Positions 45,121-58,203 are shown, numbered from the stretch's first letter. The stretch: DNA of 64,000 nt from Anniella stebbinsi (GCA_029215795.1 JARDYH010000005.1:14788001-14852000), one strand, 5' to 3'. The notes: generated by a model from the letters alone, not told the origin. Made by a program: numbers and translations.

Positions 45121-47317
45121 GCAATCAGAGCTGCCTTTTTAAGAAGCAAAGCAGACACAGAGCAAACTCCCACTTCCTGGAGGCAATTTGGAATGACTAG
45201 ACCATAATTCTCCAAAACCAGAACATGATGGTCCTCATCTCTCCATCAACCTAACAGTATGCTTGGAAATTGGAAATGAAACAACCATGGGTGTTTCCCC
45301 CACAAGTAATGGGGTGCTTCCAGATGGAGGGTTCCTAGCATCACCCATTAAAAGACATTGTGCAGCTATTCTATGTTTTCCTCCTTAGGTGTTTTTGTTT
45401 GTTTGTTTTGTGGAAAGAAAAAAGACAGAAGTGGTGGGAAAAACAGGAGATCTACAAGTGGAACAAGTGGAAAATTCATGTAAAATTCCATGAATGAGGC
45501 ACGATAAAAGTCTTGCCTGAAAAAACCCATGGAGGGATGGGTCCTCTTCCAGATTTGACTACTGCATTCCATTGGTTTACAATGTCTTTGCCTACCTCTC
45601 CCCAAAGGAAGGGGAGGAGCCAGGGCTGGGGTGCTGTAAGTTATAAAGCCAGTGGTGCAGGCTCTCAAAATGGGGCTGATGTGGAGAATCTACCTCCAAG
45701 GATTGTTGGGGTAGGCTGTGATGGTTCAGGTAAAATCTGGGGTAATTAAAGGTTGGGTTTCCCCACTGTGCTGGGTATGATATGTGGTTGTGCTGGGACT
45801 ACATGATGAGAGATAGGAGCAGAGCAAGGCTGCACGTATCCTGAGGTTACAAATATCAGAATTGTTGCCAAGAAAGCAAATGTTTATAACTTTTCTTATT
45901 TTCCATCATTCGCCCTTTTTTCCTTCCTTTTTTTAAAAAAAACTGCGGTGCAGAATTTATTCTACATCTGCTATTTACGTAGAGAGAGAAAGAGCTACAA
46001 AAGTCACTGAAGCACCACCCCGATTCCTGGAATACTTATCAGGCCACCTCTCTAGTTTCTGAGACTTCAGAAGGCATCGTCCACGTATTTTCAAGCATAT
46101 CTCTGCCATCCTCAGAGCTAGAAACTTGCTTTTAAAAAAGAAAACGGATTCTCGGGAAGCTCAGTTCTGTTCTAAGTATAATTTTCCGTGCGCCCCCCTT
46201 CACAACCTACACACAGCCCTGGGTATGTGGCAGTTCTCAGCTGAGCATTTGTGGGTTATGAATTAAGAGGAAAGCAGGACCAGGGGTGACAGGGCATGCG
46301 CTTGAGGCAATGTGTGGCTGCAGAGTTGGGTGGGTGGACATTGAGTTGAGATGCTATTGCTAGGATGTCATAGTATCAGCATGGCTGTGCTCGCTTTTTG
46401 AGGTTGCATGTGCAACTCGTATGGTGAATCTTCTGTATGGATACCCCTTCCATGTAGGGAGTTGTATTGTATTACATTTTTATGCCATCATGTGTGCCTG
46501 TTTCACTGTGTGTGCGGCTTGCAACCTCGACACTGGGCATGGGATTTTCTTTTACAAGCAACTGTGGCTTCTCCTACCAGTTCCCTCCTCAGTCCTCTCA
46601 TCCATCTCCCCAAACCTGTTGTGCAGCACGCTCGGAGCCCTGCTCACCACAGCAGGTGAGAGGTTACGGGTGACAGGACTGGTAAGGGAACAGGTAAGAG
46701 GAGCCATGGCTGCCTTCTCTCCCATTTCGATAGGACATTTAAAGGCGACAGTTCTGTTGTATCCTTCATAGGAACCAGCCACCAGTTCAGGCTTCCAACC
46801 CTACGTACATGCACGGAAATACATGTGTGCCTTTGTGGCTACATACTGGTTACATGGAAGAGCTATCAGAGTGGAAAAATTGATTCGAGTGAAAGAACTC
46901 TTAGTGGGCTGCAGAACGTGGCAAATACCTTTCAAAGCAGAAATTGAACAGCAGCATTGGACAACCTTGCGCTGAAGTCAGGCAGATCCAACAATGTGCA
47001 CCCTCACACGCACACACCTGAGTGTCTTCGGTCTGTGCCAGTGTGTGATTGAGCCATAGAGCTGGCTGCACATCAGTGCAAAGCCAGTGTTTAATTGACA
47101 TGTGCTTTTGCCCTAATGCAGATATACCTTTATGAGTGCTGGAGTCTATGGCACCCTATAAATGTAAGTCGGCAAGTAAGAAATACTGAGGCACTAGTTG
47201 CCCCCTCAGTATCTTGGCCAAAAGCATGGATTTCTGTCAACTTTGAATATAATTTGTTATCTCTTCACCACCAAACATTTAACTCTGGAGGTAGGGTGGA
47301 AGCTGTAGAACAGTTTC
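45121..47317 (+). other. GMIP 3' UTR and downstream sequence
   Basis: No coding exon recognised. The 3' UTR begins here, but its end is not defined: ATTAAA variants occur near 45347 and 45745. Open frames at 46408-46771 have no recognisable protein features. Confidence 0.6.
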
Positions 47318-47376
47318 CCCCAACTTGGTGCCCTGCAGGTGTGGTGGACTACAACTCCCACCATGTCCAGTTGGCA
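47318..47376. repeat. Foldback repeat family R3, copy 3 (partial)
   Basis: TTTCCCCCAACTTGGTGCCC, GTGTGGTGGACTACAACTCC. Only one arm is present. Confidence 0.65.
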
Positions 47377-47379
47377 CAA

Positions 47380-47710
47380 GGTTGTCTTGACGTCGTCTTT
47401 GCCCCGGGGCTCCAAATCTGCACTGTGTCAGTTAGATGACACAGCCACAGATTCGAAGCCACCCTGGGGCAAAGAGCCGAAGATGTGCAGCTGAAAAGTT
47501 GGGGTTTTACCCCGACCTTTCCAGCCAAAGCAAGGTCAGTGCGGCTGTTCCACCCTCTGTCCTTGCTCCGGTGCTGGTCTAGGGGTGTTCCCAGGTGGAA
47601 GGCAACCTCCCATTGGTCACCAGAAGCTGCAGGAGGGGGAGGGGCATTCCCAGCAGACGGTGAGCCCTTAATTGGTCGCTGTCTGTCCGAACAAGGGACG
47701 GGCCAGCAAG
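47380..47710. repeat. Dispersed repeat family R1, copy 5
   Basis: GTCTTGACGTCGTCTTTGCC, ACTGTGTCAGTTAGATGACA, ACCCTGGGGCAAAGAGCC, AAGGTCAGTGCGGCTGTTCC and CATTGGTCACCAGAAGCTG align with the copy at 3240-3660. Confidence 0.65.
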
Positions 47711-49574
47711 CGGAATGGATGCTAGAACGCAGCCACCTTTACCTAAAATACCCCCCCCCCCAAGTTGCTGACGCTGACGCCACCTCCTCTTCACCCTAGT
47801 CTCAGGGAGGGACAGGGGAGGGGGTGGATGACCGCTGTAAACCCCTCGCTTGTTCCTTGGTGTGGGGATTATCTGGGGCAACCCCACAGGAGCAAAAGTG
47901 TAGTTTTTTTGAGTGAACATAGTTCCAACTTGGCGCCATGAAGATAGCCCTAGATTAGTGAAGTCTGCAAAGTTGATAAACTGGAGCAACTGGAAAACTC
48001 GAGGACAGGTTACATCTTTCCCATTCTGCTGAGAATCTCCTAAGCAATCTCCATATTTCTCATTCAAAGGCTTCATGTATAGCCAAGAAAATTATACAAA
48101 TTCCTTCCTAGCAGTTTGGAGAGAAGTTACACAATAAATAAAATTGTTATTCCGATAGAAAAAAAGGAGTGGAGGATTCCTGTGATTGCTCAGCCTCCCC
48201 ATCTCTGATAAACCAGTATTTCATGTTAATACCTTGCTGCAGATTAAATTATGGTCACTGTTGTTTTTGTCACACAGGTTTCCCATTGTGCATTTTTGAA
48301 TTTCTCATTAGCTCTGGTTCAGCCTGGCCCACCAACAGGGCAAACAGGCTATTGATCAAGGTTGCCAGCCTCAGCTACTGGTATCCTTATTGCTTCCACT
48401 GCTAAACGTCTGGCCTGGTCATTCTGTTTCATTCCAGAGACAGAGGGATTAGCCAGCGTCTTAGTGGTACTAGGAAAGGTACTTAGCTGTTCTAAATGGT
48501 GTGTTTTTAAAAAAGTAGCCACTGCATTGCCAGAAAGGCTGCACCCATGCTGACTTACCCTTATGTCCAAGTCCAGCATTCTCTTCCAAGCACATGAGCA
48601 CACAGAGATCTCCTGGCCACTATGGCTTCCCCCATGCATACCAGTGGAGGGTGCGAAGCGGTATTTACATTGGCTTCCTCCATAGAGATAAATGTCCACA
48701 GCACCAAAGGGAACAAGTTAGCATGTGATGGAATTCCACCAGTCCGCCCTGTTGTGTGCATATGTTACACACAAATGCACACACTGAACCTTCTCTGGCA
48801 TCTCAGTTACTTCCCAGCAGGGGGAGTCTGCTGATGGGAATTTCAAATGTCAGAGGTATCATGTTTCTTAAACTCCGTCCTGTTATGTGAAGAAATAGCA
48901 GAATTCCAGATAAGTAAACTAACATAATTATGATGATCTAACCCAGAGGGACATAAACTGCATCCCTAACTTGTCAAGCAGTGGGGAAGTGAAGATGTTT
49001 GGGCCTCCCCATCCATAAGGCAAAACAAAGACCCTCGTCCTGAATGGCAATTCTCACTCATGTGCAGCCTGAGGTCGAAATGTATTAAAGGAACAGGCAC
49101 GGATCAGGACTGCATGAGGTCTTCCGGGTGTGTTTTCAGATGCTTAAAGGGGGACACTAAGAAGCAAACTGCTCTCAAACAAAAAAGAGTTCTTATGCTG
49201 CCCGTTTGCCAGTTAAAAAACTGAGTGCCTCTATGTTTTCCCCTTTGTGGCCTATAGCAGCTGGATGGATGTGTGGTTTGCACTGAGAAATCAGTGAAGA
49301 GAGGTTTGGAAGGATTAAATTAGACCCTCCTGTGGCTGCTTTTTGCAAAACAAATAGACGCTTGAAGATCCAATCTCGGTCATCCAGCTTGGTTTGGCCT
49401 TGTGTGCCTATAGTCATTGATTAAGACTCAAGTGGCCATGTGTCCTACTTTACAGAGGACAGTCCTCAGTTTGAAGGGCTGTCTACTCCAAGTCTAGTTT
49501 AAAGATCAAGAACCATAAGAAGGGAGAGCACAGAGAGACCATGAAGTTGCCCATCAACACTCAGTCCCTGGACA
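47711..49574. other. Intergenic, little recognised
   Basis: It includes a C homopolymer (47751-47762) and the overlapping AATAAA signals at 48133-48142. I see no gene or nameable repeat in the rest. Confidence 0.55.
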
Positions 49575-49578
49575 GCAG

Positions 49579-49581
<3 letters not shown>

Positions 49582-49637
<56 letters not shown>

Positions 49638-50055
49638 CTGCCTCTCTCTCTGGATTGAGGCGGGGAACAACAACAAACACAAAATACACAAAACTGATTA
49701 AAAGCACATAAAACCAATACATCATTAAAATACCAATAAAAACACCAATAAAAACACTTAAAATTCATCTGGGTAGGCCTGCCGGAAGAGATCAGTCTTT
49801 ATAGCTCTTTTAAATTCATGAAGACTGTTGAGTTGGCGGATTTCTCCCGGCAGGTCATTCCCTAATCTGGGAGCGGCAGAAGAAAAGGTCCTCTGGGTAA
49901 TGGTTGTCAGCCTAGTTTTTGTTTGTAGTAAATTCTTCCCAGAGGACTTAAGCGTGCGGGGTGGATTGTATGGGAGAAGTCGATCCCGCAGGTAACCTGG
50001 ATCCAAACCATGTAAGGCTTTAAAGGTAATAACCAACACTTTGTACACGCAGGGT
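49582..50055 (-). mobile_element. L2-type LINE 3' fragment, antisense, with (AAT)n tail
   Basis: The minus-strand frame 50048-49758 reads YKVLVITFKALHGLDPGYLR, then SSGKNLLQTKTRLTTITQRT, and ends FKRAIKTDLFRQAYPDEF. This is the C-terminal part of an L2/CR1-group reverse transcriptase from a different subfamily than the one at 52790. The 3' UTR leads to an AAT microsatellite at 49585-49635. It is heavily 5'-truncated. Confidence 0.85.
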
Positions 50056-52789
50056 GCTTAGTGACCACAGTCTTCGCCACTAGAGTGAGATATATTGCAT
50101 TTCTCTTTAAATTATAACAATTATTTCTACAATTACATCCATACATATAAGGTAGCATATGCAAATGTGATGCAGATCTTTGTTGGTGATGCATTTCCAT
50201 ATTTTTTGTCAATGTATGTAAATGGCCACTGGGCTTAGCATCTTGTTTCCCTTCAGGTCCATGCTCCCTAGGAAGCGTCTCCAGGTCCATGCTCCCTAGG
50301 AAGCGTTCATATTTCATTTTAAAAGATGCTTCATTTGTACTTTGCTATTTCAAGACTGTGCACCCATCTATGTTGGGGTACACATTCTCTTTTGCTTTTT
50401 AAAGTGCAAAACATTCTTAACACACACTCACCTCACTACTCCCAGAAGCAAAACTGCACCCACCACCCCAGAGGCTGAGATCGCCATCACAGTGGAGGCA
50501 GATTTGGGGCACCATTAAAGCTGGCGGGGTGGGAATTAGATACAATCCATGGGGCAGGATCTCCAAGGAGGTGCTCCAATGCAAGCCTAATTGAAATGAA
50601 TTGCTGCTTTGCAAGAGCAATAACCTGAATTTGTTGCAGCTTTTGGAAAAAAATTAAACGGTCCAATCCATACTGTCCCCCTTGCTTTTTCCAGGGGAAA
50701 TGTTCTCATTTTGGGCTGGTAATTCCACCCGCCTCATTCCTTCAGTGACAGAGGTGTTGAGTTTATGACCACGGTTCCAGCGATGCCAGTCTCACACATG
50801 TGGAGAAAGTCGGCGCCTTTTAATATTTGGATTCGTGTTTCGGGCAGTCTGCCTCCTCCCAACCTTGCTGTGTGTTTCCAGGGAGCTGTTTCAAATAAAT
50901 ATCCACTCCGAGGTCCTCCCTAAATCAAACGTGGCTGGGAGGGAAGAAAGGTCATCCAGCTTGTTCCCCTGCTGCAGCGATGTGCAAAATGCCAATTTCA
51001 ACTGTCTTTTAAAAAGATTACACTTGCTGTGCAATTTAAAGAAACGGACAGAAGCTGTCTTGCTGGAGTACCTTGGAAAACTACCCATTACCTAATCAAT
51101 GCATTTGGGGTCTATATAATAATATATGTAGGCGGGCAGCCAAAAAAATTAAAACTCACATGATGCAGTGCACCAATGGATGTATTCTTAAGGTACATCA
51201 ACGCTTGGCTTGGCTTTCCAAGGATAACTACTTCAGAAGTAATTATTCTGTTTTAGCCTGCCCCTCACAGATTCTCCCGTGGTTCATTTTAAGGGCACAA
51301 GTCCCATTTTGAACTCATGTTCTCTGCCCTAGCAGACCCTCTCCCCACATTCCTATACAGAGTATGGACACATAACTAGCAAGAGTATTTTGAACATGTT
51401 CTGAGACACTCTTCTCTTTGTTATTACTTCACTCCCTTCTGATTCTGAAAGAAACTTGATAGGCTTAATATAGAAATCATCTTTCCTGGCTTAAATAAAG
51501 AAGAATGTAAAACTAGAGGGGAACGATGCATTTGGTGTTTTACTTGTTATTTCCCAAATTTCTCTGAGATCTTTTTTTTTTTTTTAAGATTACAGTTTTA
51601 GGGCATTCTTCACATGTTCTGAGACGCTACATTCCTTAGATCCATTTATAAAGCACTACATGGTATTCCCTTCACAAAGAAGGGTGCTCTAGCTAATAGG
51701 GTAGAGTTGTTGAATTTCTTTCAGCCTGAGGGCAAAATTCCATTTCAGAGAAATTCTCAGGAGAGGCTGCATTCCAGTGGTGAAAATTGGCAGGGGCAAA
51801 GGGGTGGGGGCAAAATCCCAGCATAGTTTATCTTAAAGCTCTTACTGCCAGTAACTAAAGGCTTTTCCATATGAGGCTTTTATCCTGCAACTGAGATTGG
51901 TCATGGAAGTTTGTGGGTCCTTTACATGATGTCATCATTCTCCAGGCCGCTCCCGTACTTTGTGATAATTTCCATGGGGATAACTAGCTATTTAAAAAGT
52001 TGTGATTCAAATCTCAAATGCATCATCAAAAGAGAGGACAAAATATGGCACAAATTTGCACAAAATTTGCACATGCTAATATATACAATTCATAAGAGGC
52101 CAGAGAACTCAAAATGTGCATGATCGCTCATGGACAAGCCTTTCAAGTTTTCAAACAAGGGACATTGGCTAGAGCTTACCGACTAGTACTGTATTGCCCA
52201 GTTCTAGTTTTTCAAGAATAGCGGGGAGAGAAGCTGCAGGAGTCTAAGGGAACAAACTGAACTGGTGAGTGTGTTGAGGAATTAGAATAAAATCATCTGC
52301 AACATACAAATAAAAAAAATGCATATGAGGAGTGCTAAAGGGCCACAGAATGGAAGCACCCCAAGTATGTATGGATTATGTGATATATACAGAGTATCAT
52401 CACGGTTGGCATTTCCAAGGCTTAAAAAACCTCATTTGTAGACACACGCTCTTTCTTTCCTCCTCATAATCTAGTGCCTCCTCTGAATCACCTTTGATAT
52501 ATCAGCCTTGGACAAACTAATCCTTGGCCATTTTTATGACCACCTCCAAACAAATACTTCTGGCAACAAGCCCTTTGCCATTGTTCAAGGTCCAGGGCTC
52601 AACAGCTCACTGCAAGCATCTGTCTGGAATCAGTCCTCAATTATTTGCTTCTTTCATTCGTCTCCGCCTGCACTACAAGGAATTCAGGGCATGTTTATAC
52701 AGTCAGGAAAGAATCTAGGGGTAAAGGTTTTTGTACCACTTCAGATTTGACCACTTCAAGTTGCAAGTGCGTATGCGGAGACTGCATGT
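50056..52789. other. Intergenic, nothing recognised
   Basis: It includes a tandem 25-bp direct repeat (GGTCCATGCTCCCTAGGAAG at 50259 and 50283) and an AATAAA at 51494. No open frame has credible protein features. Confidence 0.55.
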
Positions 52790-54825
52790 AGGAATATTTC
52801 CCCATGGGATAGGAAAACTCCTTGCACACAGACAACAGGCATGTCAGAGAAAAAGGTCTGTGATATGCTATTTGTCCGGGGGCTTTTACATGCTGGCCCC
52901 AAGGGCATGGTAGAACCATCTGAGGCCCGCTGTAATACATTTGCTGGGCACTTCCGGAATAAAATCTCTGGCATCCGTCAGGACTTAGACTCCAGTGTTA
53001 TAGCAGGTGAATCTAGTGAGGTATCCAGAGCACAGGCTTGTCCTGTTTTCTTGGATGAGTTTCAGTTGGTGCAGCTCGAGGACGTTGACAAGGTGCTTGG
53101 ACAGGTTCATGCAACCACTTCCATATTGGATCCTTGCCCCTCTTGGCAAATAAAAGCTAGCAGGGATGGAACAACTGGCTGGGCCAGGGAAGTGATTAAT
53201 GCTTCTTTGCAAGAGGGAGTGGTCCCAGGCCTCCTGAAAGAGGCGGCAGTGAGACCACTCCTAAAGAAATCTTCCCTGGACCCTGAAAATCTAATAACTA
53301 CAGGTCAGTAGCAAATGTTCCATTCCTGGGCAAGGTCCTGGAGCGGGTGGTTGCGAGCCAGCTCCAGGCACTCTTGGATGAGACTGATTATCTGGATCCA
53401 TTTCAGTCAGGTTTCAGGCCTGGTCGCCCTGTATGATGGATGACCTATGTTGGGAGAAAGACGGGGCGTGTGACTCTGTTGAGTCTCCTTGATCTCTCAG
53501 CGGCTTTCGATACCATCGACCATGATATCCTTCTGGGATGACTGGCTGAGTTGGGAGTGGGAGGCACTGCATTGCAGTGGTTCCGCTCCTACTTGGGGGG
53601 TCGGCTCCAGAAGGTGGTGCTTGGGGAACATTGCTCGGCCCAGTGGATTCTCCAGTATGGGGTTCCGCAGGGGTCAGTTTTGTCCCCCATGCTGTTCAAC
53701 ATCTACATGAAACCGTTGAGTGCAGTCATCCGGAGTTTTGGAGTGCGTTGTCATCAGTACGCTGATGACACGCAGCTCTATTTCTCCTTTTCATCTTCAT
53801 CAGGTGAGGCTGTGGATGTGCTGAACCAGTGCCTGGCTGCGACAATGGACTGGATGAGGGCTAATAAACTGTAACTCAATACAGACAAGACTGAGACGCT
53901 GTTAGTGGGTGGTTCCGCTGACCAGATGGAGGGTGTTCAACCTGTTCTTGATGGGGTTGCACTCCCCTTGAAGGAGCGGGTTCGTAGCTTGGGGGTTCTC
54001 CTAGAACCATCTTTGTCACTTGAGGCGCAGGTGGCCTCAGTGGCACAGAGTGCCTTCTACCAACTTCGGTTGGTGGCCCAGCTACTTCCCTATCTGGACA
54101 GGGATAACCTGGCTTCAGTTGTCCATGCTCTGGTAACCTCCAAGTTAGATTACTGCAATGCACTCTACGTGGGGCTGCCTTTGAAGGTGGTTCGGAAGCT
54201 GCAGCTTGTGCAAAATGCAGCGGCCAGATTGATAACCGGAACCAGTAGGTTCGAACATATAAGACCTACTCTGGCCCGCTTGCATTGGCTGCCTGTATGT
54301 TTCCGAGCCCGATTCAAGGTGCTGGTTTTAACCTATAAAGCCTTACACGGCTTGGGACCACAATACCTGATGGAACGCCTTTCCCGACATGAACCTACCC
54401 GAACACTACGTTCAACATTTAAGGCCCTCCTCCGAGTGCCTCCTCCGAGGGAAGCTCAGAGGTCGGCAACAAGAGAGAGGGCCTTCTCTGTGGTGGCCCC
54501 CCAATTGTGGAATGATCTCTCCGACAAGGCCCGCCTCGCGCCAACATTGTTATCTTTTCGGCACCAGGTCAAGACTTTCCCCTTCTCTCAGGCATTTGGC
54601 AATATCTGAGGAGCCTGGGTTTGTTTTGTTTTGTTTTTGTAGCTTTTTGAAGTGTTGTAGTGGTTTTTAAATATACAGATTGTGTGTATGTTGTATGTTT
54701 TTGCTGTTTTAATTTTTGTATATTGTTTTTAATTGTTTTTAGTCCTATGTAAACTGCCCAGAGAGCTTTGGCTATGGGGCGGTATACAAATGTAATAAAT
54801 AAATAAATAAATAAATAAAGAGATT
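52790..54825 (+). mobile_element. L2-type LINE, partial reverse transcriptase, decayed
   Basis: It covers the last two thirds of a non-LTR reverse transcriptase. A first frame (52905-53300) ends at a frameshift near 53290. The core continues with LLDLSAAFDTIDHDILL, GVPQGSVLSPMLFNIYM and the catalytic block HQYADDTQLYFSF at about 53752-53790. In-frame stops lie near 53538, 53433 and 53872. The C-terminal extension ([29 protein letters not shown]) ends at 54609. The 3' UTR has AAACTGCCCAGAGAGCTTTG and a TAAA tail. It is not functional. Confidence 0.9.
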
Positions 54826-55660
54826 GGGGTTTGGTTTTTTTAGTGGAAGAAAGTTCAAAGACGCCATCCCCATCTCTAACACTCTGGGCAGTTTCCCACC
54901 TCAAGTGGAATGAATGGGAAAGGAGTCTATCTACCTCCATCAACATGGCCCTATAAGTATTAGTCCTTCCCTCATGGCACTTAGGGTGGGGGGAGGTTTG
55001 GACTGAAGTGGGGGAGGAAGGAGTTAAAAAAAACTTGCCACAGTCCTAGCCCTAATCTTTGCACGCCCACCACAAGCCTACTATTTAGAGTTTTAAAAAC
55101 ATTTATGGAACTTCAAGTGATGCATTTAACCTCACTTCTACTAACCTTCATCCTTAGGATCAAACAACACATATCCCTAAATTCTTCACTTCAAGTTCTG
55201 TGAATCTTTTTAAACTTCTAAATTGCAAGCTCCTGGAGGTTGGGTGAGGGGACTTTGGCACAGGCAGGTGTGGGTGGGTTTTTTTACTCGTTCCCCCCTC
55301 ATTGCAATCCCAACAAAAATCCCCCCCGCTCACATTTCAAAGCTTCTATTAGTCCCAGCAGGAAAGCGTTACTATCTATTTACAAAGAGGTCAGTTGGTG
55401 GAGATGGATGTCTCTCCCATCCCATTCCTGAGGTGGAACACTACCAAGATGAAGTCTTCAACAATGAGAACCAATGTGGTGTAGAGCTTAAAAATGTTGG
55501 ACTAGAACTATTCTAGTCCCCACTCTGACATGAAGCTCACTGGGTGACTTTGGGCCAGCCCTTAACTCTCAGCCTGACCTACCTCACAGGGTTGCTGTGA
55601 CAATAAAATAGAGAGGAGGAGGGTTGTGTATGGTGACTTGGGCTAACTAACTAAATAATA
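54826..55660. other. Intergenic, nothing recognised
   Basis: No element that I can name. Short homopolymers (C at 55322, T at 55280) are present. The sequence around 55470-55620 resembles a worn SINE (GTGACTTTGGGCCAGCC, CCTACCTCACAGGGTTGC), which is common in reptiles. Confidence 0.5.
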
Positions 55661-55668
55661 ACTTCCAT

Positions 55669-55988
55669 TAGGCTGACCATATGAAAAGGAGGACAGGGCT
55701 CATGTAACTTTAACAGTTGTAGCGAAAAGGGAATTTCAGCCAGGGTCATTTGTACGCAATTAGTCCCTGGTGAAATTCCCTCTTCATCACAACAGTTAAA
55801 GTTGAAGGCACTATACTAGAGTGACCATATACAAAAGAAGGCAGGGCCCCTGCAACTTTAACAGTTGTGATGAAGAGGGAATTTCACCAGGAACTAATTG
55901 CATACAAATGACACTGGCTGAAATTCCCTTTTCTGTACAACTGTTAAAGTTACATGAGCCTTGTCCTCCTTTTCATATGGTCAGCCTA
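55669..55988. mobile_element. hAT-type MITE copy 3 (320 bp)
   Basis: TAGGCTGACCATATGAAAAG and the complementary right end, with a perfect 8-bp duplication ACTTCCAT at 55661-55668 and 55989-55996. The internal centre is ACTAGAGTGACCATATACAA. Confidence 0.93.
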
Positions 55989-56080
55989 ACTTCCATTAGC
56001 CACACCTGTGTCCCCTACGACAATGGAAGACAAGGGTTGTGTCTGTGAGTGTGAAAATAGGGTTTTGTGTACCTTTCCCC

Positions 56081-56212
56081 AGCCTGGCACCCTCCAGATG
56101 TGTTGGACTACAATTCCCATTACCCCAGATGGAGTGAGCAATGGCCACGCTGGCTAGGGATGATAGGAGTTGTAGTACAACACATCTGGAAGGAGCTGGT
56201 TTGGGGATGGCT
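56081..56212. repeat. Foldback repeat family R3, copy 4 (complete hairpin)
   Basis: CCTTTCCCCAGCCTGGCACC, CCAGATGTGTTGGACTACAA and a complementary arm GGAGTTGTAGTACAACACAT ... GGTTTGGGGATGGCT. This is the clearest copy of the family. Confidence 0.8.
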
Positions 56213-56294
56213 TGTTTAGTGTAGGGCTCACATATCTATTAATCCAGAGCTGGGCAACTCACATGAGTAGGGTGACCATATTTTGGAAACCAAA

Positions 56295-56375
56295 AAGGAG
56301 GACAACATGGCCGCCCCAAGGGGGCGTGCCCACCAACATGTCCAGCCCCCAAGGGGGCGTACCCACCCAAACTTG
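56295..56375. repeat. Tandem 37-bp duplication
   Basis: CCCCAAGGGGGCGTGCCCACC and CCCCCAAGGGGGCGTACCCACC repeat in tandem with CAACATGNCC-type lead-ins just inside the left end of the composite. Part of the motif is palindromic (CCCCAAGGGGG). Confidence 0.75.
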
Positions 56376-56789
56376 CCTTGGTCACATGTCTGATTTTACA
56401 GCATACAATTAAAACAAACCTGTTCTACATAATATCTTAACGTTAAAATCACTGAGATAAAGAACAAGTGAGATATTCAACGTATCTGAAATTAACTTCA
56501 CTCACTCCTACTTTTGTAGCTTTTCCTGTACTTTGTTGCTATACTCTGTGTGATACATACTCCCCTCAGATATCTTTTCTGACTGCAAATGCTTCACTGG
56601 ATGATACCATAAACTAATCTTTCCTAACATTTAACACTCTTTCCCCATCACCTTTCTCATTCCCATACTCACAGATCCATCATTTTGCTACCACTGAACA
56701 GGTACATAAAAATCTAGTACAACAAACTAGCAACCTAGCATTCAGAAAGAGTATAAAATACAATTACCCTGCAAGCATTAGCTATGGAA

Positions 56790-57003
56790 CAAAAATACTT
56801 CTGGTTTATCAATGAGAAATTCTCACAATGCCTGCCAAGGATCCTTTCCTCCTTTTATCCAAAAATCTCTTGAATATTTGGATTCAAGAAATATTTGGAA
56901 ATTCTGTTTTCAGTGTGTAGAGAACACAAATCCCAATCAGAGCGCTCTGCCCAAAGAAAACTTCCCAAAGAAACCTCAGAATAAAGCTTCAATAAAGCTT
57001 ATT
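56790..57003 (+). repeat. Diverged direct repeat D, copy 1
   Basis: It shares ACTTCTGGTTTATCAATGAG, CAGTGTGTAGAGAACACAAA, AGAAAACTTCCCAAAGAAAC and CAATAAAGCT with 57915-58203 in the same order. The copies differ by substitutions and indels. Confidence 0.75.
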
Positions 57004-57914
57004 CCCAGATAAATGAATATAGGATGCAGCCTTAAATGAAGGTGCTTACAGGGCCATTACTATTTTATTGTAGTTCGTGATAAATCTTCACTGTGATAGA
57101 ATTTAAGCAAGTTGAACAGTGCAACGTTATACATGTCTACTCAGAAGTAAGTCCCACTGACAGCAAAGGGCCTGCAATCCTAAAGTGTTAACATAAACGT
57201 AATTACAAACACAAAACAGGACAGAATTAGGAAGGGGAAGTTTCTGCAGTTGTGGAGCAAGTTGTCTGTCACACACAAGATGAACATAGTTTGCATAATT
57301 TGTGAGTCTTCAAGATGCCACAAGACACTTTGGTGGCTTTCAAGCACAAAAGAACAAGAGGTGCCTCTGCTTCTTCACATCCATTCACCTTTCTCTAGCA
57401 AGTGCAAGCCCCTCCTGCTGTCAAGGAGAACTATGCACCCACCAGAACCTGGCCTCGTGGCTCATGCAACCAGCAGGTGCACTCCAGAAAGATGCTTTCA
57501 GAGCCTAGGAAATCCAGACATATAAGCCCAAACAAGCCACCCTATGCACTCACATATTACCTTGCCCCTTAGTCCAGACATTGCTGCTCACATCCCTGTT
57601 TGGCTGCAAAACCACTTCTGTCCCATCCCAGATAAGGGACCTGGGCCAGCTTGAAAGAAGCAACAGGTGAGGAAGGCCTCTGGCACTCCTGTGAACATGG
57701 CAGCAGCCAGTGTACCTGCTCAACCCTTGCCAGGAGCCTCACAGTCTTCAATGGCAAAATGCAGTGCTTGGCTGCTGGGCGCCTCTCACCAGCTAACAAT
57801 AGTGTTGTGACGCAATTTTGGATGCTGGATGTAATGGTCGTACAGCCCCCTTTATAACTTAAAATGAATCATTTCAATTCCACATTGCACAGCTGCTACA
57901 TTTGTGATGCTAGA

Positions 57915-58203
57915 GCAGTAAAAATAACTTCTGGTTTATCAGTGAGAAACTAATCTAAAATGTATCATTACACCTCTGGTTCATTAGCCATGTAAACAAG
58001 ACCATGGTCAGTAGCAATACAAAGAAAAGCCAGAACAGATGCCCATTATCACAATGCTAGACAAGGACTTTTCCCTCTTTTTACCAAATACCTCCTGAAT
58101 TTACACTGCCTCAGTGTGCAGAGAACACAAATCCCATTCAGGGATCCAAAGAAAACTGCCCAAAGAAACCTCAAGAAACAAGTCCCATTGATTTCAATAA
58201 AGC
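57915..58203 (+). repeat. Diverged direct repeat D, copy 2
   Basis: Same block order as 56790-57003. It ends at the TAGGGTGACC of the first MITE in the array, so the array begins exactly where the repeat stops. Between the copies (57004-57914) I see only a fragment with TCTACTCAGAAGTAAGTCCC. Confidence 0.75.

Larger units (their letters stand above)
34392..44728 (+). other. GMIP last intron, 10.3 kb, host to DIRS element B
   Basis: It contains R1 repeat copies (34640-35045 and 42250-42650), a CR1 3' end (35716-35815), DIRS element B and a SINE-tail-like piece (44270-44400). The region 42780-44260 contains no element I can name. Its A/T signals (TTTATTGT at 42974) could belong to an antisense solo LTR, but no ends were found. 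Confidence 0.75.

Noticed and set aside
42780..44260. A solo LTR or endogenous retrovirus
   Set aside because: An antisense poly(A)-like signal is present, but I found no paired TG...CA ends, target duplication, or gag/pol/env sequence.
48133..48142. GMIP poly(A) signal
   Set aside because: The overlapping AATAAA is real, but it lies 3 kb past the stop and beyond an R1 repeat. Without transcript data it cannot be assigned to GMIP.
52790..54825. An intact LINE reverse transcriptase gene
   Set aside because: A frameshift near 53290 and several in-frame stops interrupt it, and the 5' part is missing.
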